Source: CAVQBP01 sp963848195 (GTDB lineage: Bacteria > Bacteroidota > Ignavibacteria > Ignavibacteriales > Ignavibacteriaceae). Taken from it: a DNA stretch of 64,000 nucleotides. The notes beneath the pieces were generated by a model that saw nothing but the letters and a program-made list of their open reading frames with translations, was not told the origin of the DNA and did no database searches. A program made the translations under genes and the position numbers. Shown here one piece after another: positions 16,901 through 26,408 of this stretch (positions are counted from its first letter, which is position 1; the number at the start of each line of letters is the position of its first letter). Location of the stretch: contig CAWKCY010000009.1 of the NCBI GenBank assembly GCA_963848195.1, positions 310,001-374,000 on the forward strand. The letters run 5' to 3'.

Positions 16901-17911
16901 ATGAATGTATTAGGAATTGAAAGTTCATGCGATGAAACCTCTGTTGCAATCATTTCGAATAATATTTTAACTGCAAATTTAATCTCTTCTCAGGATTTTC
17001 ATTCAAAATACGGTGGTGTTGTTCCCGAACTTTCCAGCCGGGCACATCTGCAGTTAATCATCCCTCTTGTAAAAGATGCGTTAAAAAAAACGGGCTTGGA
17101 ACCAAAGGATATAGATTTAATTTGTGCTACTGCTGGTCCCGGATTAATAGGTGCCTTATTGGTTGGTTTGACCTTTGCGAAAGGCTTGGCATATTCACTT
17201 GATAAGCCTTTTCTCGGTGTTAATCATATAGAAGGACATATATATTCAGGTTTCTTAATGGATGAAAAACCAGAATTTCCATATCTGGTATTGGTAGTTT
17301 CCGGCGGTCATACTTTGCTTTTATTAGTTAATAGCCATACTGAAATAAAAAAATTAGGCACTACAGTTGATGATGCTGCCGGTGAAGCGTTCGATAAGGT
17401 TTCAAAGATGCTGGGGCTTGGTTATCCGGGAGGTCCAAAGATTCAAAAATTTTCGGAAAACGGCAATAAAGAAGAAATAAAATTTCCGGTTGCTAAACTT
17501 GATATTCCTTATAATTTTTCGTTCAGCGGATTAAAGACATCTGTATTGAGATATATTAAAAAAAATTATGAAGGGAAAGAGATCCCGGAACAGGATATTA
17601 GAAATATTGCTGCCTCATTTCAAAATGCAGTGATAAAGCCTTTAATTTTAAATACTGAAAAAGCATTAACCGAATATAATGTTAAATCAATTTCACTTGT
17701 TGGCGGTGTTGCAGCTAATTCCTCATTAAGAGAATCCTTTATAGAGCTTGCAAAAAAATATAACAAGAAGGTCATCATCCCAAAACTTGAATTCTGCGGT
17801 GATAATGCCGCAATGATTGCCTACAGAGGCTTAAAGATTTTTGAAAAAGGGGAGAGGCACCACTTAAATTATAGCCCTTTTCCCGGTTTGACTTCAGAAA
17901 ATTTTATCTAA
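16901..17911 (+). CDS. tsaD: tRNA N6-adenosine threonylcarbamoyltransferase
   Basis: 336 residues, normal length. The ATG follows the proline dehydrogenase stop with no gap. It shows the Kae1/TsaD signatures GIESSCDETSVAII, the metal-binding HIEGHIYSG and the ASKH-fold ATP motif VVSGGHTLLLL, plus GGVAANSSLRE and FCGDNAAMIAYRG near the end. With TsaB and TsaE it makes the universal t6A37 modification on ANN-decoding tRNAs. It is essential in most bacteria, so its tight spacing to a broken gene is notable. Confidence 0.97.
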   Translation: MNVLGIESSCDETSVAIISNNILTANLISSQDFHSKYGGVVPELSSRAHLQLIIPLVKDALKKTGLEPKDIDLICATAGPGLIGALLVGLTFAKGLAYSLDKPFLGVNHIEGHIYSGFLMDEKPEFPYLVLVVSGGHTLLLLVNSHTEIKKLGTTVDDAAGEAFDKVSKMLGLGYPGGPKIQKFSENGNKEEIKFPVAKLDIPYNFSFSGLKTSVLRYIKKNYEGKEIPEQDIRNIAASFQNAVIKPLILNTEKALTEYNVKSISLVGGVAANSSLRESFIELAKKYNKKVIIPKLEFCGDNAAMIAYRGLKIFEKGERHHLNYSPFPGLTSENFI

Positions 17912-17950
17912 TTTCTTCAACAGGATTAATAATTTTCTTATCTTTTATAA

Positions 17951-19345
17951 ATGGAAAATTTAATTAAGAAAATTGAAAATGAACTAAATTCTTTATCTAA
18001 AGTAGAAAGAGAAGAGATTCTTAAAAGGCTAAGAAATGAAATTGACGATATTGATAAACAGATTGTACCGTTATTAAGTAAAAGGACTTTAATTTCGGTT
18101 CTTATCGGCAGAGTAAAACGATCAATGAATCTGGCTACTTATTCACCTGAAAGAGAGAAGGAGATTAGTAAAAGGATCAGTCAATACGCTGAAGAACCCT
18201 TAAGGCCTGAAGCTCTGTTAAGAATTTATGAAAGGATACTAGACGAATCGCGTGCAATACAGCGGGAAGAGAAGAATAAAGGGAATGTTTTTAGGATTTC
18301 CACTTCTAAGATGAAAAAGAGTTTAAAAAATATGTTTACCCGAAAAGAATTTTTAATAATATTAATCTTTTTTTTTGCAGTTCTTGGATGGCTGTATTAC
18401 ATCTTTTTTACACCAAATTATTATAAGGGGAATTCTCCGGTAACGGTTGAAATTGAAAAAGGGGAAAGTTTAGATCAGATAACCAATAAACTTTATAAAA
18501 GAGGGATTATTCCAAACGAAACAAGTTTGAAAATTGCAGCTTTTATTTATGGTGCTGAGAAAAAAATAAGGGCAGGCAGATATAAAATTCCAAACGGTTT
18601 AAGTTATCTGGACTTGATAGAATTATTCCTTTATGGTAAAGCAGATTTTTTGGTTGATGTTAAACTTTATGATGGTTCCAGATTGAGATCAATGGCTGCT
18701 GCATTAAAGATTAATGCTCTAATTGATTCTGCATCTTTCGTTAATGAATGCAGCGACAGATCTTTTATCGATTCTTTGGGATTGGATTATCCAACTATTG
18801 AAGGGTATCTTTTACCCCAGCAATATTCTCTGTACGAAAGAAGCTCGGGCAGAGAAGTTATACGGATTATTTATAATGGATTTAAAATATTCTTCAACGA
18901 TTCATTGAAAAATAGGGCAAAAGAATTACATTATTCAGTACACGATATAGTTACTCTTGCCTCAATTATTGAGGGAGAGACTAAAAAAGAAAAAGAAATG
19001 CCTATAATTGCTGCGGTTTATTATAACCGGTTAAGACGCGGGATGAAACTTGAGGCTGATCCTACTGTTCAATATCTTTTGGAAGGGAAGTGGAGAAGAT
19101 TATTATACAAAGATTTAAGGAATGACAGCCCATATAATACTTACATGTATTACGGTCTTCCTCCAGGCCCTATAAATAATCCAGGCAAGGTGGCTATCCT
19201 TGCTGCACTTTATCCCGATAAGAATGACTATCTCTATTTTGTAGCAAACGGGAATGGTGGACATAAATTTTCCAGTACTTATTCCCAACATATTAAAAAC
19301 GCTAGAGAATATAAAAAATGGCTACAGGCGCAAGAAAGCAAGTAA
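17951..19345 (+). CDS. mltG: Fusion of AroQ chorismate mutase with MltG endolytic transglycosylase
   Basis: 464 residues. Residues 20-110 form an AroQ chorismate mutase helical domain. Compared with E. coli AroQ it keeps R28 (=R11), R45 (=R28), K56 (=K39), R68 (=R51), E69 (=E52), S100 (=S84) and Q104 (=Q88); only D48 is replaced, by Ser65. A membrane helix follows (about 134-153), then a periplasmic LysM-like/YceG region with the catalytic Glu341 in LASIIEGET, and the family motifs EADPTVQYLLEGK and YGLPPGPINNPG. The mutase half would face the cytosol and the lytic half would cut nascent glycan strands. It overlaps the next gene by 28 bases. Confidence 0.93.
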   Translation: MENLIKKIENELNSLSKVEREEILKRLRNEIDDIDKQIVPLLSKRTLISVLIGRVKRSMNLATYSPEREKEISKRISQYAEEPLRPEALLRIYERILDESRAIQREEKNKGNVFRISTSKMKKSLKNMFTRKEFLIILIFFFAVLGWLYYIFFTPNYYKGNSPVTVEIEKGESLDQITNKLYKRGIIPNETSLKIAAFIYGAEKKIRAGRYKIPNGLSYLDLIELFLYGKADFLVDVKLYDGSRLRSMAAALKINALIDSASFVNECSDRSFIDSLGLDYPTIEGYLLPQQYSLYERSSGREVIRIIYNGFKIFFNDSLKNRAKELHYSVHDIVTLASIIEGETKKEKEMPIIAAVYYNRLRRGMKLEADPTVQYLLEGKWRRLLYKDLRNDSPYNTYMYYGLPPGPINNPGKVAILAALYPDKNDYLYFVANGNGGHKFSSTYSQHIKNAREYKKWLQAQESK

Positions 19346-21006
19346 ATAATTTATTGTTACTGCTTGCATTAATTATTTTATCAAACTGCGCTAGTCAGCT
19401 GCCTCCCGGAGGAGGTGAAATTGATAAAATACCCCCGCAAATAATCGATGTTTATCCTCCAAACGGTACAATTAACTTTAAAGATGATTATTTCGAACTG
19501 GAATTTTCAGAGTATATTGAAAGACGTTCTCTTCAAGACGCTATATTTATCTCTCCCGCTATCGACGGGACTCTGGATTTAGATTGGAGCGGAAAATCGG
19601 TCAGAGTTAACTTCCCTTCAAAATTAAAAGACAGCACTACTTACGTAGTAACAATCGGTACAGATGTCTTAGATTATAATAATAAAAACCGGATGGCTGA
19701 ATCTTTCAATTTTACTTTTTCAACTGGAAATGAAATTGATAAGAGAATAATTTCAGGAAAAGTATATGATGAAAAACCTGCCGGTATCATGATTTTTGCC
19801 TATAAGATGGGGGTCGATACAGCAAATCCTTTTTCGAATAAACCCGGTTTCATTTCTCAAACCGGCAATGACGGATCGTTTAAATTGCTCGGTCTATCTG
19901 AAGGAACTTATAGGATTTTTGCTGTGAAGGATGAATATAGAGATCTCCTTTTTCAACCGGAACAGGACTTAATAGGAATGCCATTCAAAGATATTGTATT
20001 CAATAAAGTAGATACCTTATTTAGCCCGCTGAATTTCTTCCTGACAAAAGTTGATACTGTGAAACCCAGATTTATAAGTGCATCAATGACTGACCGGTTC
20101 CATATTCTTATAAACTTTACTGAGGAAATAGACACCTCAGTAATAAATCCAAAGAACTTTTATATCTATGATTCAACTTCTAATTTAAAGTCTATCCCGC
20201 TCTATGCTTATAAAGGAAACACAAAGAATACGGAAATGGTTTTGGCAGATACTTCATATTTCCCTTCCAACGATGAAGTATATCTTTTTGCTGATTCAAT
20301 TAAAGATCTATCGGGAAATATTTATTCAAACGATCAGACACAAATAAATTTGAGTGAAAAACCCGATACTGTAAAATTGAATATTTATAAAACTGCTCCA
20401 CAGAATTATTCAAGAAATATTGATTTCATTGAACCAAAATTTGTTTTCTATTTAAATGATGCTTTCAATATATCAGCCTTAAAGCAAAATATAATTTTTC
20501 AGGACACTCTAGGAAGGAGAACAGGATTTAAAATAAAAATTTTAGACGATGCAACGTTCATTATATCACCGGATAGTAAACTTGAACCTGCTAAAGATTA
20601 TTTGATAAAAATTAATATGTCAAATTTTAAAGACGCTGCTAGAAATGTCACTGATACTGTTTTCACCTATAAATTAACTACTATCAGCGGTCTGGATTTT
20701 ACCGGCATAACAGGACAAATTAATAATGTTGAACTAAAAGAAAATCCTGTACTTGTCCTTGCCGGAATAGACAATACAAAGGTAGTTTATTCAAAGAAAT
20801 TGAAAAGTAATTATAAATTTAATTTTGACCGGGTACAGCCAGGGAAATACATCTTATGGTGTTATTTTGATAGAGATAGCAGCGAGTCTTATACTTATGG
20901 ATATCCATATCCCTTTAAACTTTCCGAGCAATTTTCTTTTTATCCGGATACACTCAATCTTAGAGCAAGATGGGTACAAACCGATGTAAATTTTAATTTT
21001 AAATAA
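19318..21006 (+). CDS. Big_5 (Ig-like) domain lipoprotein
   Basis: 562 residues. A lipoprotein signal peptide ends at LLALIILSNC (Cys about 23) and is followed by PPGGGEIDKIPPQIIDVYPP and a Big_5 Ig-like domain (FSEYIERRSLQDAIFISPAI). A carboxypeptidase-regulatory-like strand region (GSFKLLGLSEGTYRIFAVKD) and further Ig-like repeats fill the rest. Such proteins are common, often single-copy envelope lipoproteins in Bacteroidota. The start overlaps mltG by 28 bases; an in-frame TTG shortly after the mltG stop is an alternative. A link to peptidoglycan or gliding-type envelope functions is only suggested by neighbourhood. Confidence 0.82.
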   Translation: MATGARKQVNNLLLLLALIILSNCASQLPPGGGEIDKIPPQIIDVYPPNGTINFKDDYFELEFSEYIERRSLQDAIFISPAIDGTLDLDWSGKSVRVNFPSKLKDSTTYVVTIGTDVLDYNNKNRMAESFNFTFSTGNEIDKRIISGKVYDEKPAGIMIFAYKMGVDTANPFSNKPGFISQTGNDGSFKLLGLSEGTYRIFAVKDEYRDLLFQPEQDLIGMPFKDIVFNKVDTLFSPLNFFLTKVDTVKPRFISASMTDRFHILINFTEEIDTSVINPKNFYIYDSTSNLKSIPLYAYKGNTKNTEMVLADTSYFPSNDEVYLFADSIKDLSGNIYSNDQTQINLSEKPDTVKLNIYKTAPQNYSRNIDFIEPKFVFYLNDAFNISALKQNIIFQDTLGRRTGFKIKILDDATFIISPDSKLEPAKDYLIKINMSNFKDAARNVTDTVFTYKLTTISGLDFTGITGQINNVELKENPVLVLAGIDNTKVVYSKKLKSNYKFNFDRVQPGKYILWCYFDRDSSESYTYGYPYPFKLSEQFSFYPDTLNLRARWVQTDVNFNFK

Positions 21007-21100
21007 CTACAGGAATTTTGAAACGGTTTATCAGAATGGGTTAAGGAATATAAACAGTAAGCTTCTTAAAGAAAAATTTCAAATATACTTGTGTGGAATA

Positions 21101-22351
21101 TTAAAATGTTCTATAAATAACCTCACCATTTTTAATTGTCATGCAGTTAAGGTTTTTATTTATATTATAAACTATCTCTGCATAATCGTTAATTTCAAAA
21201 ATTGCAAAGTCTGCCGATTTACCAATTTCAATGCTTCCAATTCTTTCATTCATTTTGAGAGCTTTTGCAGCATTGATAGTAACTGCCGAAATTGTCTCTT
21301 CAATTGTTAAATGCATTTTTATTGCAGCTAGACTCATAATAAAATGTAAATTACTTATTGGAGAGGTACCGGGATTATAATCGGTAGACAAAGCTATAAT
21401 TAAATTGTTTTCAATTAGTTTTCGAGCTGGAGCATATTGATAATCAAGAAAGAAAGAAACACCGGGCAGGAGGACACAAACTATATCTTTATTTTTAAGC
21501 AGCTCAATCTGTTTCTCCTTCAAAACTTCAAGATGATCTATGCTGGCAGCACTATATTCAAGGGCAATTTCCAATCCGCCGATATTATTAAACTGCTCCG
21601 TATGAATTCTTATATCCAGACCTATTTCCCTGGATTTTGAGAATATTTGTCCAATCTCATCTGCTGAGAATGCTGTTAACTCACAAAAACCATCACAAAA
21701 TGCTGCCAATTTATTTTCTGCAATATAAGGAAGCATTTTATTTATAATATTTACAAGATAGTCTATATGATATGCTTTAAACTCCGGAGGGTATGTATGT
21801 GCTCCCAGAAATGTGGGTACAATATCAATTAGACAATTATTATTAAGACTGTTTATCACATTTAATAATTTTATTTCATTTTCAAAATCTAATCCATATC
21901 CACTTTTTATTTCAAGTGTTGTTATGCCCTGCGAAATAAAATTATTTATTGTTCTAAATGTATTTTTATAGATATCTTCAGCAGAGCTTTTTCTGACGGA
22001 TTGGACAGTTGAATTTATACCTCCACCGTTCTTTGCTATATCCTCATAAGATTTTCCATTTAGTCTTTCTTTAAATTCATTAGCTCTGCTCCCCATAAAT
22101 GCAGAATGCGTGTGGCATTCAACTAATCCCGGCAAAACTATTTTATTTTCCAGATCAATTAATTCTCCCGCCTGAGATTTTAATTTTTCAGCTTCAGAAT
22201 TGGAAATTATATCTTTAATTATCCCATTTTCAATTACAATTGAATGATCATATAGAGTATCTATCTTCCTTAAAGAATCACCTCTTTTAAAGTTTATTCC
22301 CTTTGTATCAACCGTAACAATTTGAGAGGGGTTTAATAAAATCTTTATCAT
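21101..22351 (-). CDS. hutI: Imidazolonepropionase
   Basis: 416 residues, normal length. Amidohydrolase fold with the metal-binding HxH in LVECHTHSAFMGSRANEF, the conserved loop KNGGGINSTVQSVR, and the C-terminal Asp motif STDYNPGTSP. It hydrolyses 4-imidazolone-5-propionate in histidine degradation (cytosol). No hutH, hutU or hutG-like gene lies nearby in the window, so the pathway genes are scattered or absent. It runs convergent to the Big_5 gene and follows the SPOR lipoprotein gene by 27 bases, suggesting a shared transcript with that unrelated gene. Confidence 0.95.
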   Translation of the reverse strand: MIKILLNPSQIVTVDTKGINFKRGDSLRKIDTLYDHSIVIENGIIKDIISNSEAEKLKSQAGELIDLENKIVLPGLVECHTHSAFMGSRANEFKERLNGKSYEDIAKNGGGINSTVQSVRKSSAEDIYKNTFRTINNFISQGITTLEIKSGYGLDFENEIKLLNVINSLNNNCLIDIVPTFLGAHTYPPEFKAYHIDYLVNIINKMLPYIAENKLAAFCDGFCELTAFSADEIGQIFSKSREIGLDIRIHTEQFNNIGGLEIALEYSAASIDHLEVLKEKQIELLKNKDIVCVLLPGVSFFLDYQYAPARKLIENNLIIALSTDYNPGTSPISNLHFIMSLAAIKMHLTIEETISAVTINAAKALKMNERIGSIEIGKSADFAIFEINDYAEIVYNINKNLNCMTIKNGEVIYRTF

Positions 22352-22378
22352 TTAAATAAATTATAAACTAATATCTTC

Positions 22379-22927
22379 TTATTTACTATAAATATTTATT
22401 TTATCATTTATTACTCTTGCTTCCGTATAGCCTATTTGATTTAGTTTGAAGCTGAGATCTTTTGCCTCTGAATTTTTTATAAAATCACCTACTTTTACTT
22501 TATAAAAAGGTGGTTCAAAGGTAATGTATACGGCTTTTTGATTTGTTTTTAGATATAATTCAGTTCGGATACTATCGGCTTCCTGAAGATTATCGGTTGA
22601 AAAAACCTGAACTCTGTATCCATTTACCTGGTTTATAATTTGAGGTGCTGAAGTATCGGAGCCTGCTGAAGTCTTATAACCATACCATATATCAGGTTTA
22701 ACAATTTTGCTCCTCTTTTCTTTCTTTTCAACATCAAAAGTTGCACGGTAAGGAGTCAAATCAAAGTTTTCTGTATTTTCATTCTTCTTAACTTCTGCAT
22801 TCTTTTTTGTTTCCTTTTCACCTTTATTTTCATTTTTGCCATATCTCCCTGATGTTGAAGCACTGCATGAAATAATTAAAAGTGAAAAGAAAATAAATAA
22901 TAGTGCCTGAATAATACTGTTCTTCAT
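22379..22927 (-). CDS. SPOR-domain lipoprotein
   Basis: 182 residues. A signal peptide with lipobox LLIISC leads to a Cys at about 21, then a low-complexity Lys/Glu/Asn linker, then a SPOR-like domain at about 104-180 (GYRVQVFSTDNLQEADSIRT, YKVKVGDFI). SPOR domains bind denuded peptidoglycan at division sites. It is transcribed divergently from glgA across a 222-base gap that should hold both promoters. The specific partner is unknown. Confidence 0.85.
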   Translation of the reverse strand: MKNSIIQALLFIFFSLLIISCSASTSGRYGKNENKGEKETKKNAEVKKNENTENFDLTPYRATFDVEKKEKRSKIVKPDIWYGYKTSAGSDTSAPQIINQVNGYRVQVFSTDNLQEADSIRTELYLKTNQKAVYITFEPPFYKVKVGDFIKNSEAKDLSFKLNQIGYTEARVINDKINIYSK

Positions 22928-23149
22928 TATTTACCTAATTATTATATTCTTGACAACTAATATTGGGTGGAATTTATTAAAATACAATTCTTTAAGGACT
23001 TCTTCTTTATATATAAAATAGATAAATAAGATAAAAGATAATTAACATTGTGACTTGTATTTTAAAATCTTTGAGAAAAAGCGATAATTTTAGTAAATTA
23101 GTAACTTAAAAAAAATCCTTTATAGAAAAAACCAACCTTTATAAAAAGA

Positions 23150-24643
23150 ATGGCAACAAAGAAATTAAAAATTTTATTTGTAACATCAGAAGTTGTTCCC
23201 TTTGTAAAAACAGGGGGATTAGCTGATGTTTCTTCTGCTTTACCTCAAAGACTGTCGGAAATGGGACATGAAGTAAGGATAGTAGTCCCAAAATATGGTG
23301 CAGTTGATGATAGAAAATTCAAAATTCATGAAGTAGTTAGACTAAAAGACTTAAAAATTCAAATAGGTGATAAAGAAGTCACTTTTTCATTAAAATCATG
23401 TTTTCTACCGGGACAAAAAGTGAGAGTCCAGATATATTTCCTTGATAATCAGGAATATTTTGGAAGCAGAAACAGCCTGTATACTGACCCGCTGACCGGT
23501 GAAAATTTTTCTGATAATGATGAAAGGTTTATTCTATTAAGCCGGTCTGTATTTGAACTAATTTCAAAATTAGGCTGGATACCGGATATTATTCATTGCA
23601 ATGATTGGCAGTGCGGATTAATTCCAGCTTATCTAAAAACTATTTATAAAGATGAAGAGCAATTTTCTAAATTCAAAACATTGTTCACAATTCATAACCT
23701 TGCGTACCAGGGAGAGTTTCCTAAATCTTCATTCAATAAAACCGGTTTGCCCGAAGAGCTGAACTCTGAAAAAGGATTGGAAATTTACGGTAAAATTAAT
23801 TTTATGAAAAGCGGATTAATTTTTGCTGACGTAATAAATACTGTTAGTGAAACTTATGCTGAAGAAATTAGAAAAGATGATGAATTAGGTGCAGGTTTAA
23901 AAAATGAATTGGCTAAAAGAAAAAATGATTTATATGGGATAGTCAACGGAATCGATATGAGAGTCTGGAATCCTGAAAAAGATAAATTGCTGCCTAAGAA
24001 ATATTCCTTAAAAAATCTAAATAATAAAATTGAAAATAAAAAAGAATTAACTCAAAAGTTCGGATTTAAGTTTGATGAATCCATTCCGGTAGTAGGTGTT
24101 ATTACCAGGTTATTTGATGCAAAAGGAGTTGATCTTATAAGTGAATCATTTAAAGATTTAATGAATTTAGATATCCAGTTAATTTTACTTGGAACGGGTG
24201 ATAAGAAATACCATACTTTTTTTGATAAAATGGCAGAAAAATATAAAGAAAAATTTGCTTGTTATCTGGGTTTTAATGATGAATTAGCACATTTAATTGA
24301 AGGAGGAGCCGATATATTCATAATGCCGTCCAGATATGAACCTTGCGGATTAAATCAGATGTATAGCCTAATATACGGCACAGTCCCGGTGGTTCGTGAA
24401 ACTGGTGGACTCGCAGATACGGTTATCAATTATGACGAAAAAACAGGTGCTGGGAACGGATTTGTATTTAAAAAATATAATTCTTCCGCATTTACTAAAG
24501 AATTAAGAAGGGCTGTTGATGTTTTCCAGGATAAGAAAACCTGGAACAAAATAATGAAGGCAGGGATGAAATCTGATTTTAGCTGGACATCCTCAGCAAA
24601 GAAGTATGTTGAATTATATAAAACTGTCTTAAATAGTGACTAA
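23150..24643 (+). CDS. glgA: Glycogen synthase (GT5)
   Basis: 497 residues, full length. It carries the ADP-glucose-binding KTGGLADV at about 20-27, the N-terminal VTSEVVPFVKTGG and the C-terminal family motifs MPSRYEPCGLNQMYSL and VRETGGLADTV. It extends alpha-1,4-glucan chains from ADP-glucose in the cytosol. Its stop TAATG overlaps the ATG of gmhB, so the two are translationally coupled. No glgC or glgB is in the window. Confidence 0.97.
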   Translation: MATKKLKILFVTSEVVPFVKTGGLADVSSALPQRLSEMGHEVRIVVPKYGAVDDRKFKIHEVVRLKDLKIQIGDKEVTFSLKSCFLPGQKVRVQIYFLDNQEYFGSRNSLYTDPLTGENFSDNDERFILLSRSVFELISKLGWIPDIIHCNDWQCGLIPAYLKTIYKDEEQFSKFKTLFTIHNLAYQGEFPKSSFNKTGLPEELNSEKGLEIYGKINFMKSGLIFADVINTVSETYAEEIRKDDELGAGLKNELAKRKNDLYGIVNGIDMRVWNPEKDKLLPKKYSLKNLNNKIENKKELTQKFGFKFDESIPVVGVITRLFDAKGVDLISESFKDLMNLDIQLILLGTGDKKYHTFFDKMAEKYKEKFACYLGFNDELAHLIEGGADIFIMPSRYEPCGLNQMYSLIYGTVPVVRETGGLADTVINYDEKTGAGNGFVFKKYNSSAFTKELRRAVDVFQDKKTWNKIMKAGMKSDFSWTSSAKKYVELYKTVLNSD

Positions 24644-25218
24644 TGCCTAATTTTGGTGTTTTTTTAGACAGAGATGGTACACTAAATGAAGATCCCGGCT
24701 ACCTTGGAGACCCTGAATTACTTAATCTATATCCGGAGACGGGGAAAGCACTATCGGTTTTGAAAAATGAACTAGATTTCAAGTTGATAGTAATTTCCAA
24801 TCAATCAGGTATTGCGAGGGGATTAATAACAAAAGAAAAAGTTGACGCAGTAAATTCTAAACTTAATGAATTACTTTTGAAAGATAATGTACAGATAGAT
24901 GCCTTTTACTACTGTCCTCATCATCCTGATTTTAGTACTGAGGAAGAATGTTCATGCAGAAAACCTTCTCCCGAGCTTGTTTTGAGATCTGCAATAGATT
25001 TTAATATCGATTTATCTAAATCTTATTTTGTCGGCGATACAGTTAGTGATATTGAATGCGGCCTGAATGCAAATCTAAAAACCATTCTGGTAAAAACTGG
25101 ATATGGTGAGGAAAGTTTTTCTATCTTGCAAAAGCTAAATAAAATACCGACTTTTGTTGCCGAAAATATTTTTGATGCTAGTAAATTTATTCATAAAGAT
25201 TTTGCCGGAGAAAAGTAA
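24643..25218 (+). CDS. gmhB: D-glycero-D-manno-heptose 1,7-bisphosphate phosphatase (HAD-IIIA)
   Basis: 191 residues. The HAD nucleophile and acid/base are in FLDRDGTLNEDPGYL (Asp8, Asp10). A Cys/His zinc loop lies at YYCPHHPDF and CSCRKPSP, typical of GmhB, and the Mg site is FVGDTVSDIECG. It dephosphorylates heptose bisphosphate for lipopolysaccharide core or S-layer heptose. It is coupled to glgA upstream and ends one base before the TTG of the lipoprotein gene downstream. Confidence 0.92.
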   Translation: MPNFGVFLDRDGTLNEDPGYLGDPELLNLYPETGKALSVLKNELDFKLIVISNQSGIARGLITKEKVDAVNSKLNELLLKDNVQIDAFYYCPHHPDFSTEEECSCRKPSPELVLRSAIDFNIDLSKSYFVGDTVSDIECGLNANLKTILVKTGYGEESFSILQKLNKIPTFVAENIFDASKFIHKDFAGEK

Positions 25219-25219
25219 T

Positions 25220-26389
25220 TTGTTCATAAAAAAAGTCCTTCTATTTGTGATTTTTTCAATATCGTTGTTCTTTTATTCATGCAGTGATGATCCTTCTTCG
25301 ATTGGGTCAGACCTTCTTAAAAATGACTATCTGAATATAAATGAAATGGATTCATATAAAGATACGTTATCACAGGAATCATCATATATAAAAAGAACTT
25401 TACCTATGGGGAGTGCATATAGGATTCTGGTAGGTAAAAATTCAGATATTGAAGCTTCAACCCTTATAAATTTTTATATCTCATTAGCTGACTCTATTAA
25501 AAGTGGTATTAAAGCAGATTCAATAGAGGTTATTAGCTCTTCTGTTAAATTATCAAGAACATATGTTTTCGGAGATAAAAGTGCAAACTATGATTTCAAT
25601 ATACACCAAATCTTATCAGGATGGACTGATAAGAAGTTTACAGCAGACAGTCTTTCCATGTTGTCATATGATGCTTCTGATATAGGTTTTAATAAAATGT
25701 TTTCTGATTCTACTGATAAATTCGATATTAGTAATGACCTTACTCGTTCGTGGTTAAAAAATGCTGCTGATTCAACCGGAAATAATTACGGTATATTAAT
25801 AAGCCCTTCACTAAGTTCACAAAAAATTGTAGGATATAACGCCCTCGTTTCGGGAGATTCTACAGAGCCAATTTTAACAGTAGTTTTTAAGAGACTAGGT
25901 TCATATACAGATACTTTGTTTTTTACAGTCAGTTCAGATGTCAGTACAGTTACAGGGAATATTCCTTCCGTTAGTCCAACATCCTTAGTTTTACAGAGCG
26001 GATTAGCCTTAGATGCAAAATTATGGTTTGATGTCTCCAAAGTACCATTCAATGCCGTTATAAATGATGCTAAAGTTACATTAAATTTAGATCCTTCAAA
26101 AACAATTATAGCCGATTCAACCAATACCATTTTAGCCGGTTTTGTGATTGATTCATCTTCGGTTGTGCTTGATTCATCGGTTGTGGTTACTTTTAGTAAA
26201 TCTAACAATACTTTAACCGGAACTATTACTACTTATGTACAAAAATGGATAAATTCCAGAGCCAATCAAGGGATGTTATTATTTTCAAGAGGTGAAATTT
26301 CAACTGTTGATCTTTTTAATATATATGGTTCCAATGCCCCTGATTCATTAAAACCTCGTTTACATATTATTTATACAACAAAAAAATAA
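25220..26389 (+). CDS. Lipoprotein, DUF4270/DNRLRE-like
   Basis: 389 residues from the TTG at 25220. This start is chosen because GGAGA sits upstream at about 25208-25212 and the protein then begins with a clean lipoprotein signal (LLFVIFSISLFFYSC, Cys about 21). Longer in-frame starts lie inside gmhB. After SDDPSSIGSDLL the protein is beta-rich, ending with a DNRLRE-like module (VQKWINSRANQGMLLFSRGE and PRLHIIYTTKK). DUF4270 lipoproteins are typically encoded beside glgA in Bacteroidota. It is probably an outer-membrane lipoprotein; function unknown. Confidence 0.78.
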   Translation: MFIKKVLLFVIFSISLFFYSCSDDPSSIGSDLLKNDYLNINEMDSYKDTLSQESSYIKRTLPMGSAYRILVGKNSDIEASTLINFYISLADSIKSGIKADSIEVISSSVKLSRTYVFGDKSANYDFNIHQILSGWTDKKFTADSLSMLSYDASDIGFNKMFSDSTDKFDISNDLTRSWLKNAADSTGNNYGILISPSLSSQKIVGYNALVSGDSTEPILTVVFKRLGSYTDTLFFTVSSDVSTVTGNIPSVSPTSLVLQSGLALDAKLWFDVSKVPFNAVINDAKVTLNLDPSKTIIADSTNTILAGFVIDSSSVVLDSSVVVTFSKSNNTLTGTITTYVQKWINSRANQGMLLFSRGEISTVDLFNIYGSNAPDSLKPRLHIIYTTKK

Positions 26390-26408
26390 TGAGTCTGAGT
26401 TTAAAATA

